From Bhargavaea beijingensis (lineage in GTDB: Bacteria; Bacillota; Bacilli; Bacillales_A; Planococcaceae): 64,000 nucleotides of DNA. The notes beneath the pieces were generated by a model. It was not told where the DNA came from, made no database searches, and was given only the letters and a program-made list of their open reading frames with translations. Within the stretch, counting starts at the first letter, position 1. Every line of letters begins with the position of its first letter. The stretch lies in assembly GCF_900101985.1 (NCBI RefSeq), contig NZ_FNAR01000011.1, forward strand, positions 28,990 through 92,989, read 5' to 3'. Of this stretch, positions 9,627 to 18,012 are shown piece by piece. Position numbers and translations under genes: made by a program.

Positions 9627-11103
9627 TGTCAAGCGGCTAACAGGCGGATACGGAGGCACGCCGGTCGTCCGGTCAGTGTCGTTTAAGGTGGAAGCCGGGA
9701 CCATGCTCGGGATTCTCGGGCCGAATGGAAGCGGCAAATCGACGCTTCTGAAAATGCTGAGCGGTCTGCTTCCGGCAGATTCCGGCTCGGTCGAAATCGG
9801 CGGGAAGCCCATATCCGGATATTCCCGAAAGGCGTTTGCCAGGCAGGTTGCCGTGCTTCCCCAGCTCCAGGCGGATGCGTTTTCACATACGGTGTATCAG
9901 ACCGTGTCACTCGGCCGGTATCCCCACCAGGCCGGCCTGTTTGCCGGCTGGACCGACGCGGATGAGCGCGCAGTCCAAAAGGCCATGGATCAGATGGGGG
10001 TCACCAAGTACCGGGATACGGAAATTGAGTTTATGTCCGGAGGCGAGCGCCAGAGGGTATTTGTCGCCCAGGCACTGGCCCAGGAAGCGCCGGTACTGCT
10101 GCTGGACGAGCCGACCAACCATCTGGATATTGCGCATCAGCAGCAACTGCTGGATACCATACGGCGCCAGGCGACCCAAAACGGGCTGACTGTCGTCTCT
10201 GTTTTCCATGATGTCAACTTGGCCTCGCTGTACTGTGACCGGCTGCTGCTCATGAACCGGGGGGAAGTGGCTGCGCTCGGAACTCCGGACGAAGTGATCG
10301 ACGAACAAAAGATGGAAACCGTATACGCGGCAAGGGTGAGGGCAGGGATGCACCCGGAAATCCCGAAGCCGCAAATTACGCTCCTTCCGGCCAACGAGAT
10401 GGGACACGAAAAAGTAATCATCCGGAAATCCGATTTTTCGGTGTCGGGCGAGTATGTTCATCTCGACAGCCGGATGCCCCTGAAGACGGTTTCTTCCGCT
10501 GTTTACCGTGCAGGCGCCGGCTGGTTCCGCCATTTCGTCAACCGGAAAGTCGGCGCGGCTTATATCACGGACGATGCGGAGGCGGAGATGAGGAACTGGC
10601 TGCATGAAACCGGGTTCCCGCTTACCCAGACGGTGGCAATGATGACGGCGGCCATGACGGAAGACGCCGTGATCGGGGAATACGGGCCACCGGATGCGCC
10701 CATTGTCATTTGCGTGACGGCGGGGGTAGGCAATGCCGTGGACGCCTCGCTCGGCGCTTCCCGTGACGTTTACGCAGGAACGATTAACACTTGGGTGATT
10801 GTGAACGGGCATTTGTCGGAAGAAGCGATGATCCAGGGAATGATCACTGCAACCGAGGCGAAAGCAAAGGCGATGCAGACGGAACAGGTGCTGGACCCGC
10901 TGACCGGAACGGTGGCAACCGGAACGTCGACCGACAGCCTTCTGATTTCGGCCACCCAGACGGGCATTTGTTACCCATATGCCGGGACTGTCACCGAACT
11001 CGGAAAAGCAATCGGCAGCGGCGTGTTTGAATGCACGGCCGAAGCGATCCGCAGGTACCGCCGGCGGAAGGCTGATCTGGATGGGAGCGGCCGATGGTCC
11101 TGA
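9619..11103 (+). CDS. BtuD ATPase fused to CbiZ adenosylcobinamide amidohydrolase
   Basis: A 494-residue two-domain protein. Residues 1-260 are an ABC ATPase with Walker A GPNGSGKST (34-42), signature SGGERQ (140-145) and Walker B VLLLDEPT (159-166). Residues 270-490 resemble CbiZ, which removes the aminopropanol arm from adenosylcobinamide to give adenosylcobyric acid; AGVGNAVDAS and TATEAKAKAM are typical stretches. The fusion ties import to remodelling of cobinamide. ATG 9619 follows GGGGAGGA and overlaps btuC by 8 bases. BtuD-CbiZ fusions are known in Bacillales; no activity is shown here. Confidence 0.87.
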   Translation: MLDVKRLTGGYGGTPVVRSVSFKVEAGTMLGILGPNGSGKSTLLKMLSGLLPADSGSVEIGGKPISGYSRKAFARQVAVLPQLQADAFSHTVYQTVSLGRYPHQAGLFAGWTDADERAVQKAMDQMGVTKYRDTEIEFMSGGERQRVFVAQALAQEAPVLLLDEPTNHLDIAHQQQLLDTIRRQATQNGLTVVSVFHDVNLASLYCDRLLLMNRGEVAALGTPDEVIDEQKMETVYAARVRAGMHPEIPKPQITLLPANEMGHEKVIIRKSDFSVSGEYVHLDSRMPLKTVSSAVYRAGAGWFRHFVNRKVGAAYITDDAEAEMRNWLHETGFPLTQTVAMMTAAMTEDAVIGEYGPPDAPIVICVTAGVGNAVDASLGASRDVYAGTINTWVIVNGHLSEEAMIQGMITATEAKAKAMQTEQVLDPLTGTVATGTSTDSLLISATQTGICYPYAGTVTELGKAIGSGVFECTAEAIRRYRRRKADLDGSGRWS

Positions 11104-12053
11104 ACCATCTGATCGCCTGTCTGGCCGGCTTCCTGATTGACCGGGTGATCGGTGACCCGCCCGGATGGCCTCATCCTGTCCGATGGATCGGCCGGCTCAT
11201 CACCTTTTTGGAAACCCGGTTGAATACGGGCAGCAACCGCCGTGCAAAAGGGCTGGTCCTTCTCCTTGCCACTGCGGGGGTTTCCGGCCTCCTGGCGGCT
11301 GCCCCCGTCTGGCTTTTCTACGGCTTCCACCGCGCAGCTGGCATTGCCGCGGAGTCATTGCTGATTGCGGCAGGCCTTGCCCGGAAAAGCCTGGCACAGG
11401 CCGCAATGGACGTGTATCGTCCTCTTGCGGAAGGAGATTTATCGGAAGCCCGGGAAAAGCTTGGCTGGATCGTCGGTCGGGATACCGATTCTCTTCCTGA
11501 GTCCGAAATCGTGAGGGGAGTTGTGGAGACTGTATCTGAAAACACGTCGGATGGCGTGACGGCGCCGCTTTTCTGGGCACTGCTGCTCGGGGCGCCGGGC
11601 ATCTGGGTTTACAAGGCGGTCAACACGCTTGACTCGATGGTCGGCTATCGGAATGAACGGTACGGGGCATTCGGTTTTTTCTCGGCAAAAACTGATGATG
11701 TGCTGAATCTGATTCCCTCACGGCTGACGGGGCTTCTTATCTTGTTCGTCACCCCGGTCAGGAGCGGGTTGCCGTACCGGGAGCGGCTCACCGGATGGCG
11801 GCGTGATGCCGCCAAGCATCCGAGCCCGAACAGCGGCTGGCTGGAAGCGGCCACAGCCTGGCAGCTCGGAGCCGCGCTTGGCGGGCTGAACATGTATCAG
11901 GGAGTGCCGTCCGACCGCGCAAGAATGGGCCGTCAGGATCGTCCGCTTGAGGCCGCGGACATACCGGAGTCCGTACACCAGATGCACGCCGCATCATGGG
12001 CGTTTCTCTTAATTGGCTTAACGATCGGAGGAATCACAGTTGCAATTGCCTGA
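11094..12053 (+). CDS. cbiB: Adenosylcobinamide-phosphate synthase CbiB
   Basis: A 319-residue membrane protein that joins adenosylcobyric acid to aminopropanol phosphate. It has the conserved N-terminal GDPPGWPHPVRWIG (about 20-33), VSENTSDGVTAPLFW, and KAVNTLDSMVGYRNERYG. It would use the product of the CbiZ domain encoded upstream and of CobD encoded downstream. It overlaps both neighbours, by 10 and 14 bases. Confidence 0.93.
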   Translation: MVLNHLIACLAGFLIDRVIGDPPGWPHPVRWIGRLITFLETRLNTGSNRRAKGLVLLLATAGVSGLLAAAPVWLFYGFHRAAGIAAESLLIAAGLARKSLAQAAMDVYRPLAEGDLSEAREKLGWIVGRDTDSLPESEIVRGVVETVSENTSDGVTAPLFWALLLGAPGIWVYKAVNTLDSMVGYRNERYGAFGFFSAKTDDVLNLIPSRLTGLLILFVTPVRSGLPYRERLTGWRRDAAKHPSPNSGWLEAATAWQLGAALGGLNMYQGVPSDRARMGRQDRPLEAADIPESVHQMHAASWAFLLIGLTIGGITVAIA

Positions 12054-13116
12054 ACATGGAGCGAATCCGCTCCGCCTGTATGACCGGCTCGGCATGGAAG
12101 TGCCTGACCGGGTGCTGGACTTTAGTGAGAACGTGAATCCGCTCGGTGTTCCGGAAGGGGTCCGGCAAATCTGGCCCGAACTGCTTTCGGAGCTGCCGCA
12201 TTACCCGGACCCGGACGGAGAACCCTTCCGCTCGGCCGCCGCTGATTATCACGGTGTGCCTGCCGAGCGGGTGCTGGCGGGAAACGGCGCGGCCGAGCTG
12301 TTTGCGGTCATTGCGGAACGATACCGCGGCCGCACCGCCCTCCTGATTCACCCGACGTTTTCCGAATACAAGGCCACTTTGCTTTCAAAAGGCGCCACTT
12401 GCATCGATTTTGTGACGGACCCGGCAGAACCGGAATTCCCGGAGGACCGGGTGATAAAAAAGATGGAGGAAGCAGATGTGCTGTACCTCTGCAATCCCAA
12501 CAACCCGACAGGCGTCCGGCTCTCCGTCGAGGCCATCCGCCGGCTGGCTGAACACGGGCTCCGGACCGGCTGCGAGCTGGTGATCGATGAAGCGTTCATG
12601 GATTTTGCGGGGGAGAAGCACTCGTTTATCCCCCATACAGAAGAATTTCCGCATGCGGTCGTCGTCCGGTCGATGACGAAAATGTACGGCATTGCCGGCA
12701 TCCGGCTCGGCTATATGATCGGCTCCGGAGAACGGATTGCGGGCCACCGGAAAGCCGTGCCGCATTGGAATGTCAATGGAATGGCCGCCAGGATCGGAAA
12801 GCTGTGCTTCGGGGAAGAATCATTCCGCCGGCGGACAGTCCGGTATTGTAAAGAGGAAAGACGGCGGCTTTCAGAATTTCTGGAGACGGCAGGGTGCATC
12901 GTGACCGGCAGCGAAACGAACTACATCAGTTTCCGTCCCCGGCAGTCCGACGGGCTCTATAGGGAGATGCTCGGGCAGGGCATCGTCCTCCGCCATACGG
13001 AAAACTTCCTCGGCATGGACGGGACATGGTTCCGGGTGGGGATCAAGGAACGTGAAAAAATGGAGATTCTGAAGGAGGCGCTTGCCGGATGGTTCGGGGA
13101 ACACTCGTCTTCATAA
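12040..13116 (+). CDS. cobD: L-threonine-O-3-phosphate decarboxylase CobD
   Basis: A 358-residue fold-type I PLP enzyme of the histidinol-phosphate aminotransferase-like group. The PLP lysine is Lys214 in SMTKMYGIAG, the ring-nitrogen Asp is Asp183 in VIDEAF, and CNPNNPTG (151-158) is present. In a cobalamin operon between cbiB and cobU this family makes (R)-1-aminopropan-2-ol phosphate for CbiB. The start is TTG 12040 with a well placed CGGAGG at 12026-12031. It overlaps cobU by 28 bases. Confidence 0.87.
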   Translation: MQLPEHGANPLRLYDRLGMEVPDRVLDFSENVNPLGVPEGVRQIWPELLSELPHYPDPDGEPFRSAAADYHGVPAERVLAGNGAAELFAVIAERYRGRTALLIHPTFSEYKATLLSKGATCIDFVTDPAEPEFPEDRVIKKMEEADVLYLCNPNNPTGVRLSVEAIRRLAEHGLRTGCELVIDEAFMDFAGEKHSFIPHTEEFPHAVVVRSMTKMYGIAGIRLGYMIGSGERIAGHRKAVPHWNVNGMAARIGKLCFGEESFRRRTVRYCKEERRRLSEFLETAGCIVTGSETNYISFRPRQSDGLYREMLGQGIVLRHTENFLGMDGTWFRVGIKEREKMEILKEALAGWFGEHSSS

Positions 13117-13676
13117 GTGGAGGGGTCAGAAGCGGAAAGACCGCTTTTGCCGAAAGCTGGCTCGGCAACCGACAAGCCGGCCGTCTCGTTTATGTCGCAA
13201 CGGGCCGGCCGGCGGATGAAGAGATGAACAGCCGGATCCGGAGACACCGCCGGGACCGTGATGCACGGCCGGAACAGTGGGAGACGATCGAGCGCCCGCT
13301 GGATCTTCCGGGCATCCTTCCGAGGATCCATGAAGGAGACGCGCTTTTGATCGACTGCATCACGACATGGTTGGCCAATGAAATGTATGAAGGGATTGAA
13401 AGCGGCCTGCCTTGCCACAGCCGGACGGGATGCATCGAGAAAAAGGTTTCGGAGCTGCTCGGAGCCTTGTCCGAAATGACCGATAAGGCGTCTGCCGTCG
13501 TTGTGGTCTCCAATGAAGTGCTGGACGAGCCGCTTCCTTCCGCTGCGGATATCCGGGCTTATTCGGAAATGCTCGGGCGAATTCATCAAAAGCTCGCGGC
13601 AATGGCGGACGTCGCGTACGAAATGGACGCGGGCATGCCGCTCCTTCGGAAACCGGGAAACGGAGGGATTGCATGA
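13089..13676 (+). CDS. cobU: Adenosylcobinamide kinase/guanylyltransferase CobU
   Basis: A 195-residue CobU-family protein with P-loop GGVRSGKT (11-18) and the segment SRIRRHRRDR, whose His53 lines up with the guanylylated His of Salmonella CobU. It should phosphorylate adenosylcobinamide and activate it with GTP. The C-terminal third is unusual: the family motif NEVG-GIVP is replaced by NEVLDEPLP, and the usual RDIAGRVNQ is changed to EMLGRIHQ. A second CobU-like gene in this operon (15785-16177) keeps the latter motif instead. Start ATG 13089 lies behind AAGGAGG at 13072-13078. Confidence 0.85.
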   Translation: MVRGTLVFISGGVRSGKTAFAESWLGNRQAGRLVYVATGRPADEEMNSRIRRHRRDRDARPEQWETIERPLDLPGILPRIHEGDALLIDCITTWLANEMYEGIESGLPCHSRTGCIEKKVSELLGALSEMTDKASAVVVVSNEVLDEPLPSAADIRAYSEMLGRIHQKLAAMADVAYEMDAGMPLLRKPGNGGIA

Positions 13677-14500
13677 ATGGGATCATGATTCAGGGTACCG
13701 CATCGCATGTCGGAAAAAGCATGACATGCACGGCCATCTGCCGATTGCTCGCTGACGACGGAGTCCGGACGGCGCCTTTCAAGTCACAGAATATGTCGGC
13801 CTTCACGACGGATATCGGAGGCGGTCTCCGGATCAGCCGTGCACAATGTGTGCAGGCGGAAGCGGCCAAGACCCGGCCGGTGCCCGAGATGAACCCGATC
13901 GTCCTGAAGCCCGCGGATGACACGGCTGCCGAAATCCTGCTTCTCGGCAGGCCATTTGGCCGGATGGGCGGGATGGAATACCGGGAGCGCTTTTTCCGGA
14001 CCGGAATGGAAGCGATCCGGAAATCGCTCGGGGTGCTTGACGAACGTTATGATGCCATTGTCATCGAGGGTGCAGGCAGCCCGGCGGAAGTCAACCTGAA
14101 CGATCGGGAACTGGTGAATATGCGGGTCGCCAGAGAGGCCGATGTGCCGGTTCTGCTTGTCGCGGACATCGAGCGGGGCGGCGTGTTCGCCTCAATCATC
14201 GGCACGCTCGAACTGATGGTTCCGGAGGACCGGGACCGGGTCAGGGGACTTCTCATCAACAAATTCCGGGGGGATATCCGGCTGTTCCGGAGCGGCATTG
14301 AATTCCTGGAGAAGCGCACCGGCCTTCCCGTACTGGGCGTGATTCCGCATTTGGAAGAGCATGGAATCGAAGAAGAGGATTCTCTCGGACATGCAGAAGA
14401 CATGAAACTACCGAAGTATGATGAATGGGCAGCGCATTTTCGGAGGCATGCGGACTGGCCGCGCATCCGGCAACTGATTTTTGGGGCAGACGGCAGATGA
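13673..14500 (+). CDS. Short CobQ-like protein lacking the amidotransferase domain
   Basis: A 275-residue protein matching the N-terminal dethiobiotin-synthetase-like half of cobyric acid synthase: P-loop GTASHVGKS, FKSQNMSAF, VIEGAGSPAEVNL, ERGGVFASIIGT and INKFRGD. Normal CobQ is close to 500 residues with a C-terminal glutamine amidotransferase domain. Here, right after EEDSLG, the sequence goes to KYDEWAAHFRRHADWPRIRQ, which resembles the extreme C-terminus of CobQ, as if the amidotransferase domain had been deleted in frame. It could be ammonia-dependent, repurposed or decaying. Start overlaps cobU (ATGA) and end overlaps cobS (ATGA). Confidence 0.8.
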   Translation: MNGIMIQGTASHVGKSMTCTAICRLLADDGVRTAPFKSQNMSAFTTDIGGGLRISRAQCVQAEAAKTRPVPEMNPIVLKPADDTAAEILLLGRPFGRMGGMEYRERFFRTGMEAIRKSLGVLDERYDAIVIEGAGSPAEVNLNDRELVNMRVAREADVPVLLVADIERGGVFASIIGTLELMVPEDRDRVRGLLINKFRGDIRLFRSGIEFLEKRTGLPVLGVIPHLEEHGIEEEDSLGHAEDMKLPKYDEWAAHFRRHADWPRIRQLIFGADGR

Positions 14501-15264
14501 TCCGCGGATTTCTCCTCGCTGTCCAGTTTTTCACGGCCGTGCCTGTCCGCAAAAACTTGCCGATCGGACGAAAAGAGACGATCTGGATGTTCACCCTTTA
14601 TCCGCTGGTCGGCGCCATGATCGGCGCTGTGTCCTGGTCGGCAGCGGCACTGGCTTCGGGACCGGGAGGAACGGGACCGTTTCTTACGGCGTTCATTTTG
14701 GTGCTCCTGTCCGCCGTCTTGTCCGGCGGCCTTCATCTTGACGGATGGGCGGATATGGGGGATGCGTATTTTTCATACCGGGAACGGGACAAGCGGCTGG
14801 AGATCATGGGAGATCCGCGAATCGGGGCGTTCGGTACGATGGCGCTCCTGTTTCTGATTCTGGGTAAGCTTGCGGTCCTGGAAGATTTAATCAGCCGGGG
14901 AGGCCTGCTGCCGGCCTTTGTCGTGTTCGTGCCGTTCGCGGCACGGGCGGGGCTTGCCATCTATCTGGCGGTTTCCATGCAGGCAAAACGTTCGGGATTG
15001 CTTGTTTTCTTCATAGAGAAACTGGAAGGGTTTCCTCTCGCCCTTCCTGCCGCAGTGCTGCTTGCCTCTGGCGGAGCGGCGGCTGCTGTGTGGTCCGGCA
15101 GCTTGCTGTTTCCGTTGCTCGCCGCCGTCGCGGTACCTGCGGCGGTTCTGTTTTTCAGAAACTGGTCGGCCCGGAACTTCGGAGGGGCAACCGGCGATCT
15201 GGCCGGTGCATTTATCGAAGGGTGTGAGCTGCTTTTATGGACGATCCTTTTGTTCTGTATCTGA
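14497..15264 (+). CDS. cobS: Adenosylcobinamide-GDP ribazoletransferase CobS
   Basis: A 255-residue integral membrane cobalamin (5'-phosphate) synthase that joins adenosylcobinamide-GDP to alpha-ribazole or its phosphate. It has LLAVQFFTAVPV at the N-terminus, the metal-binding GGLHLDGWADMGDA and IMGDPRIGAFG. ATG 14497 overlaps the preceding stop (ATGA); an upstream in-frame start at 14425 would add 24 residues unlike CobS. It overlaps cobC by 28 bases. Confidence 0.92.
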   Translation: MIRGFLLAVQFFTAVPVRKNLPIGRKETIWMFTLYPLVGAMIGAVSWSAAALASGPGGTGPFLTAFILVLLSAVLSGGLHLDGWADMGDAYFSYRERDKRLEIMGDPRIGAFGTMALLFLILGKLAVLEDLISRGGLLPAFVVFVPFAARAGLAIYLAVSMQAKRSGLLVFFIEKLEGFPLALPAAVLLASGGAAAAVWSGSLLFPLLAAVAVPAAVLFFRNWSARNFGGATGDLAGAFIEGCELLLWTILLFCI

Positions 15265-15833
15265 TCCGCCATCTCGAAACAGCGGCCAATCGGGAGCGCC
15301 GTTATGTCGGATGGAGCAATGTTCCCGTCTGCACGGCAGCGGGACCTTCAGGGCTTTATCCGGATCATCTGACAGGAAGCGATCTGCTTCGCTGCCGGCA
15401 AACAGCCGTGATGCTGTTTCCTGGGATGCCATACGAAGCCAGGCAGGAATTTCGGGAAGCGAATTTCGGGGAATGGGAAATGAAAACGTATGAAGACCTG
15501 AAAGAGAACGTCCGCTACCGCAGCTGGATTGACGACCCGTCCGCTGAACACCCGCCGGGCGGCGAGCGGTTTGCCGATCTGGAGGCCCGTGTGATGCACG
15601 GAATTGACCGCCTTAAAAAACAAAAGATCCGGTCGGCCGCCATTGTCACGCACGGGGGCCCGGCCAGGGTTCTGCTGTCAGAACTCGCGCCGGAGCGGCA
15701 GCCGTTTTTCGGCTGGAGTGTTCCGCCGGGCGGAATATACATGCTGGAGTGGATCCATCGAAAATCATGGGAGGAGGGACATCGGTGCACGTCGTTATCG
15801 GAGGTGCCCATAACGGGAAGCGCGAATATGTAA
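15237..15833 (+). CDS. cobC: Histidine phosphatase, probable alpha-ribazole phosphatase CobC
   Basis: A 198-residue histidine-phosphatase-family protein with LIRHLET (phosphohistidine loop), the FGEWE motif near residue 78 and VTHGGPARVL (second catalytic His). Position directly after cobS supports a role in removing the 5'-phosphate of alpha-ribazole phosphate or adenosylcobalamin phosphate. The last 49 bases overlap the start of the next gene. The function rests mostly on context, because the family is broad. Confidence 0.75.
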   Translation: MDDPFVLYLIRHLETAANRERRYVGWSNVPVCTAAGPSGLYPDHLTGSDLLRCRQTAVMLFPGMPYEARQEFREANFGEWEMKTYEDLKENVRYRSWIDDPSAEHPPGGERFADLEARVMHGIDRLKKQKIRSAAIVTHGGPARVLLSELAPERQPFFGWSVPPGGIYMLEWIHRKSWEEGHRCTSLSEVPITGSANM

Positions 15834-16177
15834 GGGAAATACTTGCCGGTGAACAAGTGGAATGGATCGAGGCCGGAGCATGTTCCCGGCTGCCGCAATC
15901 GCTCTCCGGCAGGGTGGTGCTGGCCGGGATTGAATCCTACCTATCAGCCAATCACGAGAATGAAGAAACCGCCATGGAAGACGTGTTCCGCTTTGTCCAA
16001 GCCGCGGACCGGGAAAAGCTGACCATTATCGTGACGGACATCGGCCGGGGCATTGTTCCGGCTGATCCGCATGAGCGCTGGCTTCGGGATGTGTGCGGAA
16101 GGCTGAACCAGCGTCTGTTCCGGGAAGCCGGCCGCATCACGCGGATCTGGTACGGCCTTGCGCAAGAATTAAAATGA
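15785..16177 (+). CDS. Second, shortened CobU-like protein
   Basis: A 130-residue protein related to CobU. It opens with a P-loop-like GGAHNGKR in which the usual Ser/Thr after Lys is Arg. It lacks the RxxxH segment carrying the guanylylated His. It keeps the C-terminal CobU motifs that the first CobU has lost: TDIGRGIVPADPHERWLRD and CGRLNQRLF. GTG 15785 follows GGGAGGGAC; no later start would keep the P-loop, so the 49-base overlap with cobC appears real. It may be a partner of the first CobU or a specialised half-enzyme; no activity can be assigned. Confidence 0.65.
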   Translation: MHVVIGGAHNGKREYVREILAGEQVEWIEAGACSRLPQSLSGRVVLAGIESYLSANHENEETAMEDVFRFVQAADREKLTIIVTDIGRGIVPADPHERWLRDVCGRLNQRLFREAGRITRIWYGLAQELK

Positions 16178-16198
16178 ATACATAGGAGGAGGATCAGG

Positions 16199-16795
16199 AT
16201 GGGGATTTACACACGAACGGGAGACAAAGGAATGACAGGGCTGATCGGTGCGAGAGTGGGAAAGGATCACCTCCGTGTCGAGGCGTATGGGACCACGGAC
16301 GAACTGAATTCATTTATCGGCAAGTCGATGTCCGAGTTGCCGGATAAGCTGTTCGGTGATTTGCTTGAAGACTTGGAAGAGATCCAGCATGAGTTGTTTG
16401 ACTGCGGGGGAGATCTGGCAACCGTCACCAAAAAACGGGAAGAGAAACTACGCCCGTCTTCCATTGAACGGCTTGAAAAACGAATTGACGAGCTGACGGA
16501 AGAAGCGCCTGAACTGGAGCGCTTCATCCTTCCCGGCGGAACAGATCCGGCTGCGACCCTCCACATTGCCCGGACGGTGGCAAGAAGGGCGGAGCGTCAG
16601 GTGGTCCGGCTGATGAATGCTGGGGAAGATGTTCCCGAAACCGTTCTTCAATACATCAACCGGCTGTCGGATTATTTGTTTGCCGCGGCACGAATCGCAA
16701 ATTTCCGGCTTGGCCGGGCCGATGTCGAATATGCAAGGAGCGCCAAGGTGTTCCGGAATACAAAGCGGACCGGGAAAAAGGGTGGAGACGAATGA
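16199..16795 (+). CDS. Cob(I)alamin adenosyltransferase, PduO type
   Basis: A 198-residue ATP:corrinoid adenosyltransferase of the PduO family (B. subtilis YvqK-like). The ATP-binding N-terminus YTRTGDKGMTGLIG and the helix motif TVARRAERQVV are present. It converts imported cobinamide or cobalamin to the adenosyl form needed by CbiZ, CobU and IcmF. ATG 16199 has an AGGAGGAGG ribosome site. It overlaps cblT by four bases. Confidence 0.93.
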   Translation: MGIYTRTGDKGMTGLIGARVGKDHLRVEAYGTTDELNSFIGKSMSELPDKLFGDLLEDLEEIQHELFDCGGDLATVTKKREEKLRPSSIERLEKRIDELTEEAPELERFILPGGTDPAATLHIARTVARRAERQVVRLMNAGEDVPETVLQYINRLSDYLFAAARIANFRLGRADVEYARSAKVFRNTKRTGKKGGDE

Positions 16796-17277
16796 AGCGC
16801 ACCCGTCTGCTGGCGCTCACTGCGATGGTGTCGGCACTTTGCGCGATCGGTGCTCTTGTAAAGATTCCGATGGGCATCGGATCGGCTGCGTTGGACTCCG
16901 CGCCGGCCCTGCTGTCGGCGGTTTTCCTGCCGCCGGCAGCGGCAGGGACGGCTGCGATGATCGGACATCTGATATCTGCGGTCACCGGCGGGACTCCGCT
17001 GGGACCGTTTCATCTGCTGATTGCCGCTGAAATGTTTGTTGTGATCGGTGGGTTCGCCTGGCTGCACCATCATGGACGGAACGTTCTCAAATGGGGATTT
17101 TTCCTGATCGGTAACGGTGTGCTTGCAGTCCTGCCGTTTTACTGGCTTGTGTCACCGGCGTTTTTCTGGACGGCGATTGTCGCAATTCCGGCAGCGACAC
17201 TGGTGAATGCCGTCATTGCCGGCGCCGTCATGCCGATTGTCAGGAAAGCAGTTGCCGGTGAAGAGGTGGCAAGGTGA
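16792..17277 (+). CDS. cblT: Probable alpha-ribazole transporter CblT (ECF S component-like)
   Basis: A 161-residue membrane protein with about five hydrophobic segments and an N-terminal LTAMVSALCAIGALVKIP typical of ECF substrate-binding components. In Firmicutes B12 operons without cobT, the pair CblT-CblS imports and phosphorylates alpha-ribazole, as established in Listeria. The next gene looks like CblS, and cobT is absent from this operon, so CblT is the best fit. Another B12-precursor ECF component is possible. It overlaps both neighbours by four bases. Confidence 0.65.
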   Translation: MKRTRLLALTAMVSALCAIGALVKIPMGIGSAALDSAPALLSAVFLPPAAAGTAAMIGHLISAVTGGTPLGPFHLLIAAEMFVVIGGFAWLHHHGRNVLKWGFFLIGNGVLAVLPFYWLVSPAFFWTAIVAIPAATLVNAVIAGAVMPIVRKAVAGEEVAR

Positions 17278-17948
17278 GAAATGCTTTGGAACTGGTCGGC
17301 GGTCTCGTCGTTACGACGGACAACTCGGGCGGAATCGGCATGAAGGAGGCCGACGCGGTCCATGCGCCGGATGACCTGGTCGGCTACTTCACGGCGAGGG
17401 TCACGTTGCTCGAACAGTGGGCGGCCGGAGCGGAACCGGTTGCCGTCATCCTTCACAATTTCGCCGGGGACGCCAGTTGGGACGACTACCTTTCCGGAAT
17501 CCGGCGGGTGTTCTCGGAAAGCACGCTCGGTATGCCGCCGATATCGGGCAGTTCCGAGACGAACATGGAAATGCTCCAATCGGCCATGGCCGTGACAATG
17601 GTCGGAAGGAGATGCCGTGAAGTTGCCCAATCCGGCGGGTCATGGTTTCTTTACGGCCGCCCGCTTGTCGGCCAGGACGTCATCAGGGAGCCGGAAAAGT
17701 GCGCGGAACTCGGTAAAGTCAAACGTGCACTTGATGGGGAACTCATTGACGCCGTCTGGCCGGCAGGGTCCGGCGGAATCGGTGCGGAATGGTTGCGCCT
17801 GACGGGGCGGCCGCTGGCCCGCTGGCCGGCGGGAGTAGATCCCGCAGCTTCCGCCGGGCCTGCCACGGCGGTGTTTGTCCGTGCGGTTCCGGGAAAAGAG
17901 GCGGAAGCTTCGGATCATTTCAGAGACTACTTCGATGAAATCGAATGA
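17274..17948 (+). CDS. cblS: Probable alpha-ribazole kinase CblS
   Basis: A 224-residue protein that appears related to the AIR-synthase-like ATP-binding family that includes CblS. Visible features are TTDNSGGIGMKEADAV near the N-terminus, a central GSSETNMEMLQS resembling the GStEtN motif, and VTMVGRR. It would phosphorylate salvaged alpha-ribazole for CobS. The start is GTG 17274 in a GTGA overlap with cblT. It is the last gene of the operon; a hairpin follows at 18013-18058. Assignment leans on context. Confidence 0.6.
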   Translation: MRNALELVGGLVVTTDNSGGIGMKEADAVHAPDDLVGYFTARVTLLEQWAAGAEPVAVILHNFAGDASWDDYLSGIRRVFSESTLGMPPISGSSETNMEMLQSAMAVTMVGRRCREVAQSGGSWFLYGRPLVGQDVIREPEKCAELGKVKRALDGELIDAVWPAGSGGIGAEWLRLTGRPLARWPAGVDPAASAGPATAVFVRAVPGKEAEASDHFRDYFDEIE

Positions 17949-18012
17949 TCAAGGGGCTTGATGTAGATTCCTGCACAGCGGCCCGGCAATCAATAGAAAA
18001 ACAGACATTGCA

